Notes: generated from the sequence alone by a model not told the origin. 13,308 bases of DNA from Campylobacteraceae bacterium (GCA_027063105.1 JAMOSL010000071.1:1-13308), one strand, 5' to 3'; shown: positions 1 to 7,921, counted from the stretch's first letter. Translations and numbers: made by a program.

Positions 1-2622
1 AACAACACCATTACGAATAAGTCTAGCACTACTACCTCTTATAATAGAACCATCAATGACTTTAGATCCAGCAATAGTTCCAACTTTAGCAACAGCAAAT
101 GTTTCTCTAACCTCTGCTTGACCTGTAACTTCTTCAGATATAACAGGACTCATTAATCCACCAAGAAGAGCTCTCACCTCATCAAGTAGGTCATATATAA
201 TTTGATATGTGTGTATATCTACACCTAATTCTTTTGCTTTTTTCTTAACAGCTCCTGTTGGTCTAACATGGAACCCCAAGATAATAGCATTTTCACTAGC
301 ATTACATAATGTTACATCGCTCTCTGTAACTCCACCAATACCCTCATGAATAATATTAACTTTAACTTCTTCATTTTTAAGGTCAAGAAGAGATGCTTTA
401 ATTGCTTCGAGAGAACCATGAACATCAGCTTTAATAATTACTGGAAGAGTTTTTAGTTGACCCTCTGCAATAAGTGAATGAAGATCATCAAGAGTTGCTT
501 TCGTACTTTTTGATAATTCTTTGGATCTTGTATACTCAGCTCTTTTAGCTGCTAACTCTTTAGCCTCTTTTTCGCTACTCATAACAAGCATAACATCACC
601 AGCAGATGGAACTTTACTAAGTCCTACAATAGCAGCAGGGGTACTTGGTCCTATCTCTGGCATTGTTTTTCCATGGTCATTACGCATAGCTTTTACACGA
701 CCATATGTATTTCCAACAATAATATTGTCCCCAACTCTTAGAGTACCATTTTGAACGATAACATTAGCAACCGGACCAAATCCTTTTTCTAAAGAACTTT
801 CAACAACTATTGCTTTACCTTCTCTTGATACATCAGCTTTTAATTCCATTATTTCTGATTGAATTAAAATAACATCAAGAAGTTCATCTAGTCCATCGCC
901 TGTATGAGCAGATACATTTACAAATTCAATATCTCCACCCCAATCAACAGCTAAAACACCTAATTCTGCAAGTTGTCCTTTTACCATTTCTGGATTAGCA
1001 CTAGGTTTATCCATTTTGTTAATTGCAACAATCATAGGAACTGAACCAGCTTTTGCGTGAGATATAGCCTCTTTAGTTTGTGGCTTAACCCCATCATCTG
1101 CAGCTACAACGATAATAACAATATCAGTAGCTTGTGCTCCTCTTGCTCTCATCTCTGTAAATGCAGCATGACCAGGAGTATCAACAAATGTAATTTTCTT
1201 ACCATTTTTTTGAACTTGATATGCACCAACATGTTGAGTAATCCCACCAGACTCTCTATCAACTACTTTAGTTTCTCTAATTTTGTCCAATAGAGATGTT
1301 TTACCATGGTCAACATGTCCCATAATTGTAAGAACGGGAGGTCTTTCTTCTGGATTTTCATCTTCAATATTATCATAATTTTCAACATAATTTAATAAAT
1401 CAAGAGGATTAATAATTGTTACTTCAACCTCAAATTCTTCTGATAATATTTCTATATCGTCTTTATCCAAGAAATCATTTTTAGTAACCATTGTACCGAG
1501 TGTAAATAGAACTTTAACAACTTCTCCAACACTTCTTCCAACTTTTTCTGCGAACTCATAAACTCTTACATTCTCAGGAATTTCAACAACTGTAATTTTC
1601 TCTGAATTTTCATCTACACGAATATACTTTTTCTTTTTTCCACCTCTACGAATTGAGCGTTTTTGTTGTGGTCTAAATGTGTTTAGTTGTTGACCTCTTT
1701 TTTTCTGCTCAGCTTTTCTTCTCTCATCTTGTCTTTTCATATCTTCATAGATATTTTTATCAGAGAAATCTAATAGAACAACTTCAGCATCATTATAAAC
1801 TTCATCACTTCCACCAAAATCACGATTACCCATAATCTCTAGTTTCTCACCACTCTCTTTAGCCTCAGCAATTTTCTTTATTTTCTTCTTTTTAGGCATT
1901 GAAAGTTTTGGTTCAGACATTTTAATTTTTCTTTTGACAGGAGAAGGTTTTGCTTTTCTAACAATAGTAATTCCACCCCTAGATAAACCTTTTCTAACAA
2001 TTCTTTTTGGTTTATCTTCGTCTGATTCTTCTTCAGTCTCATCTTTGTTTACAGTTTTAATTTCAACTTTTTTACGAACACTAGCTGTAATTCCTTTTCT
2101 CTTCTTAGGAATAACTTTTTTTTCTTCTTCAATTATAGGAGCTTCTGTTTCATTACTATTTACTTCAGGAATTTCAACTTTTGGCTCTTCTTTTGGCTGT
2201 TCTCTAATCTCTATTTTTCTAATAGGAGCTAAAGAAGCTTCTTTTTCTTCTAGTGTTCTTTTCGGAATTTTCTGTATAGAAGATTTTTTAATAGGGGTTT
2301 TTTTAATGGGTGCTTTTTTCTCAACAACCTTAGGAGCTTCTTCTTTAGGAGGTTCAACTTTTGTTTCACTCTCTACTTTTTTAGGAATCTCTACTTTTCT
2401 AATTTTTTTTACTACTTTAATTTTAGACCGTTTGATAGGCTTCTTAAAATCTTTTGGTAAACTTCCACTCATTGCATACTCTAAAAGTATACCTGCTTGT
2501 TCCACACTAATAGAGCTATTGGCTACTTTTACACTAAACCCTAACTCATTTGCTTTCTTAACTATATCTGCGTTAGAGCAACCTGCTTCTGCTGCAATAA
2601 CTTGGATTTTAACTTTATCCAT
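1..2622 (-). CDS. infB: Translation initiation factor IF-2 (3' end outside window)
   Basis: IF-2 is the GTPase that places initiator fMet-tRNA on the 30S subunit and promotes 50S joining. The frame is open from an ATG at 2622 to the left edge (874 codons). It ends in a stretch matching the region about 50-60 residues before the usual C terminus, so only the tail is missing. Visible: an IF2_N-like domain (about 1-52), a long Lys/Glu-rich linker (about 60-340), and the G domain with G1 GHVDHGKT (435-442), G3 DTPG (481-484), G4 NKMD (535-538) and G5 SAH (571-573). The C-terminal domains follow. The start is supported by AAAGGAG about 10 nt upstream. The ATG lies inside the last codons of ylxR (8-nt overlap), which suggests translational coupling. 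rbfA and rimP usually follow but are not visible here. Confidence 0.97.
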   Translation of the reverse strand, partial: MDKVKIQVIAAEAGCSNADIVKKANELGFSVKVANSSISVEQAGILLEYAMSGSLPKDFKKPIKRSKIKVVKKIRKVEIPKKVESETKVEPPKEEAPKVVEKKAPIKKTPIKKSSIQKIPKRTLEEKEASLAPIRKIEIREQPKEEPKVEIPEVNSNETEAPIIEEEKKVIPKKRKGITASVRKKVEIKTVNKDETEEESDEDKPKRIVRKGLSRGGITIVRKAKPSPVKRKIKMSEPKLSMPKKKKIKKIAEAKESGEKLEIMGNRDFGGSDEVYNDAEVVLLDFSDKNIYEDMKRQDERRKAEQKKRGQQLNTFRPQQKRSIRRGGKKKKYIRVDENSEKITVVEIPENVRVYEFAEKVGRSVGEVVKVLFTLGTMVTKNDFLDKDDIEILSEEFEVEVTIINPLDLLNYVENYDNIEDENPEERPPVLTIMGHVDHGKTSLLDKIRETKVVDRESGGITQHVGAYQVQKNGKKITFVDTPGHAAFTEMRARGAQATDIVIIVVAADDGVKPQTKEAISHAKAGSVPMIVAINKMDKPSANPEMVKGQLAELGVLAVDWGGDIEFVNVSAHTGDGLDELLDVILIQSEIMELKADVSREGKAIVVESSLEKGFGPVANVIVQNGTLRVGDNIIVGNTYGRVKAMRNDHGKTMPEIGPSTPAAIVGLSKVPSAGDVMLVMSSEKEAKELAAKRAEYTRSKELSKSTKATLDDLHSLIAEGQLKTLPVIIKADVHGSLEAIKASLLDLKNEEVKVNIIHEGIGGVTESDVTLCNASENAIILGFHVRPTGAVKKKAKELGVDIHTYQIIYDLLDEVRALLGGLMSPVISEEVTGQAEVRETFAVAKVGTIAGSKVIDGSIIRGSSARLIRNGVV

Positions 2623-2866
2623 TCTCTACTAACTCCTTTAAAAACTTATTAAATTGTCTGAAATCTTCTTTAAAACGCTTTGATAATCTTCTGATTTTTT
2701 TTTCGTCGTCGATACACTTATGACAGAGATAAAAACTTCTTCCACTACCTTGATAAGTAAGGATTTTATTCTCTTTTTGTTGAAGTCGTACCATTGTTAT
2801 TCTAACTATCTTTTGGCGACAAGATATACACATTCGGGTAGGTTTTTTCTTTATTGTTGAATTCAT
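2615..2866 (-). CDS. ylxR: YlxR family (DUF448) RNA-binding protein
   Basis: Small basic protein of the YlxR/DUF448 family, commonly encoded just upstream of infB and thought to bind RNA. I place the start at the ATG at 2866 (83 residues, MNSTIKKKPTRMCISC). The frame extends to 2926, but that longer version would run back into the end of thrB and add residues the family does not have. Visible motifs are RMCISCR (11-17) and the GSGRSFYLC segment (40-48), matching the family's conserved R-x-C-x-x-C-R and G-R-G-x-Y-x-C blocks. Cys13, Cys16, Cys48 and Cys51 form two CxxC pairs that could bind a metal; this is inference. It starts 22 bp after thrB and overlaps infB by 8 nt. The exact role is not well established for the family. 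Confidence 0.9.
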   Translation of the reverse strand: MNSTIKKKPTRMCISCRQKIVRITMVRLQQKENKILTYQGSGRSFYLCHKCIDDEKKIRRLSKRFKEDFRQFNKFLKELVENG

Positions 2867-2888
2867 CGTTATTATACCTAAAAAGAGA

Positions 2889-3770
2889 TTAACTCTTTGT
2901 TGTAACTCCATAATTATCAAGTCCACGATTAAAAACTCTAAACTGTGGAAATCTTTTCTGAAGTATTCTAGCTATCTTATCAGCGTCATCTCTATAACAT
3001 AGTGTAAAAAATGTTGAACCACTTCCAGATAGCGTACTCATTAAAGCTCCATGTCTAAGTGCCAATTTCTGTACATCAAATAGCTCTGGCATTATCTTCA
3101 TTCTACGAGTTTGATGTAACTTATCTTTTGATGCTAAATGTAGTAAATCCCATGATTCACTCATAAAAAGAGCTGTCATAAAAGATGCTCTAGAAAGAGA
3201 ATATACTGTCTCTTCTTTTTTATATATATCTGGAAGAATTGTTCTTGATTGAGCTGTTGAAATAGTTCTATTTGGAACAACTAAAACAGCTCTTAATAAA
3301 TCAGGTAATCGTCTTTTTTTACTATATACCCTATCTCCTTCAACACATGCTACATTAAATCCTCCCATGACAGCAGGAGTAATATTGTCTGGATGATTCT
3401 CATATATTAATGCTCTATTTAAAATATCTCTTTTATTATATTTTATTCCTGCTGCAACATAAGAGGCTGTAAGAGATGCAATAATTACAGCTGATGAACT
3501 ACCAAGACCTCTTGATATTGGGATACGGTTATTAAATTCAAATCTAAAAATAGGCTCTTTATTTGTTAATCTCGTATAATTTTCATTAAAAATATTTAGA
3601 AAAAGTGTATTTTTCTTTATTTTTGGATTTTTTGAACCTTCTCCTCTTGTTGAGAGACTTAAAAATTGTGAAGGTGTAATTGTAATCTCATTACGAAGGT
3701 CTATGGCAAGTCCAAGGCTATCAAAACCTGGTCCTAAATTTGCACTGGTTGCTGGTACACTAATAAACAC
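2889..3770 (-). CDS. thrB: Homoserine kinase
   Basis: GHMP-family kinase that phosphorylates L-homoserine to O-phospho-homoserine, the penultimate step of threonine synthesis, in the cytoplasm. It is 293 residues, normal for ThrB. Visible: N-terminal substrate-side motif VPATSANLGPGFDSLG (5-20), the ATP-binding glycine/serine loop RGLGSSSA (87-94), ENHPDN (124-129) followed by TPAVMGG, and the C-terminal SGSGSTFFT motif. The HPDN and SGSG motifs fit ThrB better than IspE or mevalonate kinase. The start is GTG at 3770, with AAGGG about 6 nt upstream; it lies 11 bp after tsaB. The next gene, ylxR, begins 22 bp downstream. It is unrelated in function to its neighbours; the placement between tsaB and ylxR-infB is a conserved gene order in this phylum. 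Confidence 0.96.
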   Translation of the reverse strand: MFISVPATSANLGPGFDSLGLAIDLRNEITITPSQFLSLSTRGEGSKNPKIKKNTLFLNIFNENYTRLTNKEPIFRFEFNNRIPISRGLGSSSAVIIASLTASYVAAGIKYNKRDILNRALIYENHPDNITPAVMGGFNVACVEGDRVYSKKRRLPDLLRAVLVVPNRTISTAQSRTILPDIYKKEETVYSLSRASFMTALFMSESWDLLHLASKDKLHQTRRMKIMPELFDVQKLALRHGALMSTLSGSGSTFFTLCYRDDADKIARILQKRFPQFRVFNRGLDNYGVTTKS

Positions 3771-3781
3771 TAAATCCCTTT

Positions 3782-4249
3782 TTAAACAGCTGGTAATCTA
3801 TAGTCTGGTTTATTACTATTTTGCAATCTTAAATCTTTTAAAGAGTTGCAAAGAGTATACTCCATATTTATAGTTTCTGTAAGTTTTTTTGTTATTATAG
3901 TTTCTTTTTCTTTGATAAAATAGAGATTTCCCATAGCTTTTATAGGTTTGTTGTTATTAAATTCAAATGCACTACAAGCTCTTATAGGAATATCTTTAAT
4001 AATTTGTATAGTTTTAAGCATAATATATGTTATTTTAATAGCCATATAACTACCTGGTCCATTAGCATATATTATTTCTAATACATCATACTTTTTAAAA
4101 ATATCTTCTAAAATTGGTAATAGTGCTTCAGATGTTTTTAATTCACTTTTTATAGTATTTATTAGAATATCATCTTCGTAAATACCGACTAATATAGGTG
4201 TAGATAGTGATATAATCACCACTTTATAATTATGCAAAACTTTTGGCAA
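3782..4249 (-). CDS. tsaB: Short TsaB-like t6A biosynthesis subunit
   Basis: Likely the TsaB partner of TsaD in making N6-threonylcarbamoyladenosine (t6A) at position 37 of ANN-decoding tRNAs. Visible family features are STPILVGIYEDD near the N terminus, TSEALLPIL, and the characteristic NGPGSYMAIKITY block, followed by ACSAFEFN. At up to 155 residues it is much shorter than the roughly 230-residue enterobacterial protein and lacks most of the C-terminal half; short forms are usual in Campylobacterota. The start is uncertain. The TTG at 4249 gives a 20-nt overlap with lpxC, but no clear Shine-Dalgarno sequence is seen. GTG at 4222 or 4219 would start the protein right at the conserved IISLSTP strand and may be the real start. 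It lies 11 bp upstream of thrB. Confidence 0.82.
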   Translation of the reverse strand: MPKVLHNYKVVIISLSTPILVGIYEDDILINTIKSELKTSEALLPILEDIFKKYDVLEIIYANGPGSYMAIKITYIMLKTIQIIKDIPIRACSAFEFNNNKPIKAMGNLYFIKEKETIITKKLTETINMEYTLCNSLKDLRLQNSNKPDYRLPAV

Positions 4250-5117
4250 ATTCTATACTTTTTAATCTTTTAATTGCTATTAACTCATAGTTTTCACTAT
4301 TGGCTAAAATAGCTTTCGTTAATTTATGGTTTAGATGATGACTTCCTGCAAATGAGGTATATTCTCCTAGAATATTATGTCCCATAACCATCATATCTCC
4401 CATAGCATCTAATATTTTATGTCTCACAAATTCATTTTCAAATCTTAATCCATCTGGATTTAAAATTCTATGTTCATCTAATCCTATAGCATTTTGAAGT
4501 GTAGCTCCTAGTGCTAGATTTATGCTTTGTAGATATTGAATATCTTTAACAAATCCAAAAGTTCTAGCTCTTGCAATTTCTTTTATAAATCCTGATCTAC
4601 TAAATTCAAACTTTTCTTCTTGTTTCCCAATTACAGGGTGGGAAAAATCTATATTAAAATTAAATGATGCTTCCAAAGATGGTGCAATTTTAACGAACTT
4701 GTCTCCATCTCTGACCTCTACTATTTTTTTAATTAGTATAACTTTTTTACTTTTATCTAACTCTTGAATACCTGCTTCATCTAATAAAAGACAGAAACTA
4801 ATAGAACTTCCATCCATAATAGGCATTTCAGAACCATCAAGAATGACTCTTAAATTATCTATCCCATAAGCATATATTGCAGATAAAAAATGTTCTATAG
4901 TGGATATAGAAGCTTTTGTATTTCCAATAACTGTTGCCATTTTTGTATCAATTACGCTATCTGGTGATAATGGAATACTAACAGCAATATCATCACGATA
5001 AAATACAATTCCTTTATCAGCACCCATAGGTTCAAGTCGTAACCTTATAGGTTCTCCTTTATGGAGACCTATACCAATAACTTCAATAGCTTCTGCAATA
5101 GTTGTTTGATTAATCAC
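4230..5117 (-). CDS. lpxC: UDP-3-O-acyl-N-acetylglucosamine deacetylase
   Basis: Zinc-dependent deacetylase that carries out the committed step of lipid A synthesis, removing acetate from UDP-3-O-acyl-GlcNAc; cytoplasmic. The 295 residues match the family length. Visible: an N-terminal IGIGLHKGEPIRLRLEP segment, the zinc ligand His76 in the IEHFLSA motif, His233 and Asp237 in the HKILDAMGD motif (the other two zinc ligands), and catalytic His260 in GSHHLNHK, aligning with E. coli His265. The start is GTG at 5117 with GAGGAA about 6 nt upstream, and an extended -10 box sits about 33 nt upstream. Its last codons overlap the start of tsaB if the TTG start of that gene is used. Its presence marks a Gram-negative organism with lipopolysaccharide or lipooligosaccharide. 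Confidence 0.97.
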   Translation of the reverse strand: MINQTTIAEAIEVIGIGLHKGEPIRLRLEPMGADKGIVFYRDDIAVSIPLSPDSVIDTKMATVIGNTKASISTIEHFLSAIYAYGIDNLRVILDGSEMPIMDGSSISFCLLLDEAGIQELDKSKKVILIKKIVEVRDGDKFVKIAPSLEASFNFNIDFSHPVIGKQEEKFEFSRSGFIKEIARARTFGFVKDIQYLQSINLALGATLQNAIGLDEHRILNPDGLRFENEFVRHKILDAMGDMMVMGHNILGEYTSFAGSHHLNHKLTKAILANSENYELIAIKRLKSIEFAKSFA

Positions 5118-5149
5118 TTAATTTCCTCATTATTTAATAGCAAAAAATC

Positions 5150-5158
5150 ATTATATCA
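5150..5158 (-). promoter_or_regulatory. Extended -10 promoter element upstream of lpxC
   Basis: Read on the minus strand the sequence is TGATATAAT, a perfect TATAAT preceded by TGn. It is followed about 33 nt later by the lpxC GTG start with a good Shine-Dalgarno sequence. Upstream is a run of T residues rather than a clear -35, as expected for Campylobacterota sigma-70 promoters. It lies in the 63-bp gap between the antiporter gene and lpxC, the longest gap in the minus-strand run, so the lpxC-to-infB genes may have their own promoter. Confidence 0.55.
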
Positions 5159-5161
5159 TAC

Positions 5162-5183
5162 TAATATCAAAAAAAAGATATTA
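5162..5183. repeat. 7-bp perfect inverted repeat at the antiporter stop codon
   Basis: TAATATC (5162-5168) and GATATTA (5177-5183) flank eight A residues. The right arm contains the stop codon of the antiporter gene. The stem is all AT except for one GC pair and the T run (minus strand) is in the loop, not after the stem, so this is not a convincing intrinsic terminator. It may only weakly affect readthrough from the antiporter gene into lpxC. Confidence 0.35.
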
Positions 5184-6341
5184 ATTTGATTTCTTCGATA
5201 ATAATTTTATTGCTATCATTGAGATTAAAATTTGTAATAAACTTGCAAGAATAAGTTGATAATAGCTTAATAAATCAATTAATTTTGCATTGTATCCTAT
5301 GGTTGCAACAGCTACAAGAAGAGTTAAAGGCATTGATAATGAGAATGCTACTAATAGAGCATTTTTTGCACCATATATATTTTTAAGTACAAATGCAGAT
5401 AGTAAACGAATGATAATCATTAGAGTTGTAATAAGGGTTGCACCAGTAATAATTCCTTCTGTTCCTAAAGAGGCTAAATCAAATGATGAACCAACATGAA
5501 TAAAAAATATAGGTACTAAAATACCAAAACCAAAGCTAGAAACTTTCTCTTCAAGCCCTTTTTCATGGTGAAAGAATGCAGATATAGCTACTCCAGCAAT
5601 AAATGCACCTAATGCTAATTCTAAACCTAGTTGAAGCATCAATGCAATCATTATAAAAAATAGAGAAATTGCTAATCTAATATCTTGATCTGCTGTATCA
5701 AATTTAGGAATTATAGTTTTTTTTAATTCAGGATACCACCAAAATAGTAATCTTAATAGACGATAAAGAAATATAGTAGCATATAAGAATGCAATAAGAT
5801 ATATTATTTTAATAAATAATTCTAAACCAAACCCTACCAAACTAGCTGCCTCAAGAGTTGTTAACATAGCAATACTTACTATTTCACCTAATATGCCAAC
5901 TATAAATGCTAGTTTTAACCACTCTGTATCTTTTCCATATATTTTTGATAAAGATGCTAACAGTCCAATTGATACCAATGGAAGAGATATTGTGACGATA
6001 ATGCTAAGATTAAAAAACCAACCAAATAGAACAGATAGAATCCCCATAAGTGCTAAAAATATAATAGCTCTTTTAATTATCTCACGAGAACTTGATAAAA
6101 TTTGTTTTAGATTAACTTCCATACCTGCTAGAAACATTAAATATAAGAATCCAACTTCTGCTACCAAATCAAAATATTCATGATGTCCTACGAAGCCTAG
6201 ATATGCAAATAGAGAACCTAATAGAATTTCAACGGGTGGAGTTGGTATACGAATTATTCTTGATACAAATGGGCTTATCCATATCAAGAGAGATAGAGTT
6301 AGAATTAGAGAAATACTACTATTCAACACAACTACTTGCAA
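5181..6341 (-). CDS. CPA2-family cation:proton antiporter
   Basis: Integral membrane protein of the monovalent cation:proton antiporter-2 family (Na+/H+ exchanger fold, related to the KefB/KefC and GerN membrane domains). It would exchange Na+ or K+ for H+ across the inner membrane. The 386 residues are almost entirely hydrophobic, with about 11-13 candidate membrane segments from residue 8 to 380. Family-like motifs are FLYLMFLAGMEVN (65-77), ALGAFIAGVAIS (243-254) and VPIFFIHVGSSFD (276-288). There is no C-terminal TrkA-N/RCK domain, so KefB/KefC-style ligand gating is not expected. The ion cannot be told from the sequence. The start shown is TTG at 6341, overlapping bioB by 23 nt; GTG at 6329 or TTG at 6326 are alternatives that remove five residues. 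No strong Shine-Dalgarno sequence is visible, which suggests coupling to bioB translation. Confidence 0.88.
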   Translation of the reverse strand: MQVVVLNSSISLILTLSLLIWISPFVSRIIRIPTPPVEILLGSLFAYLGFVGHHEYFDLVAEVGFLYLMFLAGMEVNLKQILSSSREIIKRAIIFLALMGILSVLFGWFFNLSIIVTISLPLVSIGLLASLSKIYGKDTEWLKLAFIVGILGEIVSIAMLTTLEAASLVGFGLELFIKIIYLIAFLYATIFLYRLLRLLFWWYPELKKTIIPKFDTADQDIRLAISLFFIMIALMLQLGLELALGAFIAGVAISAFFHHEKGLEEKVSSFGFGILVPIFFIHVGSSFDLASLGTEGIITGATLITTLMIIIRLLSAFVLKNIYGAKNALLVAFSLSMPLTLLVAVATIGYNAKLIDLLSYYQLILASLLQILISMIAIKLLSKKSN

Positions 6342-7173
6342 TTTGATAACCGTACTCTTTTATCATCTTGTGGTCTTTTGTTGGAGAATCGCCAGTTGTT
6401 GTAAGATAATTTCCAATAACAATAGCATTTGCTCCTGCTTCAAACATCTCTTTTTGATTATTTGCAAATAATAATTCTCTTCCACCTGCTACCATTAACA
6501 AGCTACTATTACCTAATAATTCTCTGGCTTGAGTAATGATTATTAAAGCTTCAGACTTGGATATAGTTGTTGTTTTTAGAGGCAAAGCAGGATTTGGGTG
6601 ATAAAAATTTAAAGGCGTTGATTCTGGTTCTAATGATGCAATAGATTTTAATAATTCATCTCTATCACTAATAGTTTCTCCCATACCAAATATTCCACCA
6701 CTACATAGTGTTAGTCCAACAGATTTCACATCTTCACAAGTTTTATATCTCTCTTTCCAGCTATGAGTAGTACAAATTTCATTATAATAATTTTCAGAAG
6801 TTTCAAGATTATGGTTATAACTATCAATTCCATGTTCTTTAAGATATTTCAATTGTTCCTTTGATGCAGTTCCATTACAAGCAATAAGATTTAAACCATC
6901 AACCTCTTTTTTAATAGCAATAGCTACCTCAGATACAAATTCGGTTTTTTTATCATCTAGTCCTTTACCTGCTGTGACTAAACAATATCCCAATGCACCT
7001 AATGATTTAGCTTGTTTAGCTTCAGATACAATAGTCTCTATAGATTTAAAGGTATAACGATCAATATCTGCCTTATACCTAACGCTTTGTGTGCAAAACT
7101 TGCAATCCTCATTACAAGTTCCACTCAATATATTATTAATAGCACATAAAAATATTTCTGTTGTTTTTTTCAT
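6319..7173 (-). CDS. bioB: Biotin synthase (radical SAM)
   Basis: Radical-SAM enzyme that inserts sulfur into dethiobiotin to make biotin, the last step of the pathway. The 284 residues match the short BioB of Campylobacter-type bacteria and are shorter than the roughly 345-residue E. coli protein. Visible: the CxxxCxxC 4Fe-4S motif at Cys20, Cys24 and Cys27 (CNEDCKFC); likely 2Fe-2S ligands Cys64, Cys99, Cys157 (LCSGG) and Arg232 (AGGR); and the conserved YNHNLETS (119-126). The usual proteobacterial PINML segment is replaced by LNFYHPNPALP. The start is ATG at 7173. There is no Shine-Dalgarno sequence, and a -10-like box ends 7 bp before the ATG, so the mRNA may be leaderless. Its 3' end overlaps the antiporter gene. 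No other bio genes are in the window. Confidence 0.95.
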   Translation of the reverse strand: MKKTTEIFLCAINNILSGTCNEDCKFCTQSVRYKADIDRYTFKSIETIVSEAKQAKSLGALGYCLVTAGKGLDDKKTEFVSEVAIAIKKEVDGLNLIACNGTASKEQLKYLKEHGIDSYNHNLETSENYYNEICTTHSWKERYKTCEDVKSVGLTLCSGGIFGMGETISDRDELLKSIASLEPESTPLNFYHPNPALPLKTTTISKSEALIIITQARELLGNSSLLMVAGGRELLFANNQKEMFEAGANAIVIGNYLTTTGDSPTKDHKMIKEYGYQIASSCVE

Positions 7174-7179
7174 AAAAGT

Positions 7180-7208
7180 ATTATGACATATTTTTCATTG
7201 CTTTTCAG
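7180..7208 (-). promoter_or_regulatory. Candidate bioB promoter, possibly giving a leaderless mRNA
   Basis: On the minus strand, CTGAAA (7203-7208; 4/6 match to the -35 consensus) and CATAAT (7180-7185; 5/6 match to the -10) are separated by 17 bp. The transcription start expected about 7 nt after the -10 box falls at or next to the A of the bioB ATG (7173). No ribosome binding site precedes that ATG, so the two observations support each other. Confidence 0.4.
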
Positions 7209-7226
7209 TTTTAAATATGTTATTAT
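7198..7226 (+). promoter_or_regulatory. Candidate promoter of the arsenate reductase gene
   Basis: TTGCTT (7198-7203) and TATTAT (7221-7226; 5/6 match to the -10 consensus) are separated by 17 bp and lie 23 bp upstream of the ATG at 7250. The start codon is preceded by AGGA at 7240-7243. The -35 element abuts the opposing bioB -35, so the two divergent promoters would share polymerase contacts and may compete. No clear palindromic ArsR-type operator is seen. Confidence 0.42.
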
Positions 7227-7249
7227 ATTATAAACTAATAGGATAATTC

Positions 7250-7921
7250 ATGGATAAAAAAGTTTTGGTTATGTGTACAGGGAATAGTTGTAGGAGTATC
7301 ATAGGAGAGGCTATTATTAATAAATATCTTAATAAAGTTACGGCTTATAGTTGTGGAGTAAAACCTACGGGAAAAGTAAATTTAAATGCTAAAAATATAT
7401 TAAAAGAGAATAATATTTGGAATGATAATTATTACTCCAAACATTTAGATGAAATTATAGATATGGATATAAGTTTTGATCTAATAGTTACTGTGTGTGA
7501 AGATGCAAAAGAGTTGTGTCCCATATTTCCCAAGTCAACACCTACAGTTCATATTGGATTCGATGATCCTGATGGTAAAGAGTATATAGTGTTCAAAAAT
7601 ACTTACCAAGATATAAAAGATAAATTAATCCCTAAAGTAGAGGAAATATTATTAAAGGAAAAAACTATGGAAAAGAGTGTATTTAAGACTGAAGAGGGTG
7701 TAAAAATATCATTTACAGGAGTTGTTCAAAAAAAACAAATACTTAATATGGTAGAAAATTGTGCCGAAGGTAAATGTGAATGTATGAGTGATGAAACTAA
7801 ACAAAAGATAACTAATATAGAAGTAGATGGAGAAAATGGAAATGTTGAATTAAATCTATCAGGAGATATTGACAAGGAGGAGATAGAAAGAGCTTTGGCT
7901 AAATCAAAAGTTTTAAATTAA
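7250..7921 (+). CDS. arsC: Arsenate reductase (LMW phosphatase fold) with extra C-terminal Cys domain
   Basis: Residues 1-136 match thioredoxin-coupled arsenate reductases of the low-molecular-weight tyrosine phosphatase fold, which reduce arsenate to arsenite in the cytoplasm. Visible: the P-loop CTGNSCRS (9-16), with nucleophile Cys9 and Arg15 in the CX5R arrangement. The redox pair Cys83 and Cys90 lies in VCEDAKELCP, equivalent to Cys82/Cys89 of the plasmid pI258 enzyme. HIGFDDPDG (101-109) supplies the conserved Asp-Pro. The family normally ends near residue 135. Here about 84 residues follow (140-223), with Cys171, Cys176 and Cys178 in a CAEGKCEC cluster. I do not recognise this domain. 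An ATG at 7667 with AAGGA 7 nt upstream could also start the tail as a separate protein. Start is ATG at 7250 with AGGA 6 nt upstream. No arsR, acr3 or arsB is nearby. Confidence 0.88.
   Translation: MDKKVLVMCTGNSCRSIIGEAIINKYLNKVTAYSCGVKPTGKVNLNAKNILKENNIWNDNYYSKHLDEIIDMDISFDLIVTVCEDAKELCPIFPKSTPTVHIGFDDPDGKEYIVFKNTYQDIKDKLIPKVEEILLKEKTMEKSVFKTEEGVKISFTGVVQKKQILNMVENCAEGKCECMSDETKQKITNIEVDGENGNVELNLSGDIDKEEIERALAKSKVLN
7655..7669 (+). promoter_or_regulatory. Internal ribosome binding site and ATG inside the arsenate reductase gene
   Basis: AAGGA (7655-7659), 7 nt of spacer and an in-frame ATG (7667-7669) sit exactly at the boundary between the arsenate reductase domain and the C-terminal Cys domain. 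This is as good an initiation signal as that of the gene's own start. It suggests either a second, 84-residue product or the remains of a once separate downstream gene. Confidence 0.45.

Noticed and set aside
1934..2632. Plus-strand ORF of 232 codons, Ser/Phe/Leu-rich
   Set aside because: It lies antisense to the Lys/Glu-rich linker of IF-2; its composition is what the complement of Lys/Glu codons gives.
2867..2926. Upstream extension of ylxR to a start at 2926
   Set aside because: It would overlap thrB by 38 nt and add about 20 residues absent from the family; the ATG at 2866 fits the conserved N terminus.
5162..5183. Intrinsic terminator between the antiporter gene and lpxC
   Set aside because: The stem is AT-rich and the T run is in the loop, not after the stem.
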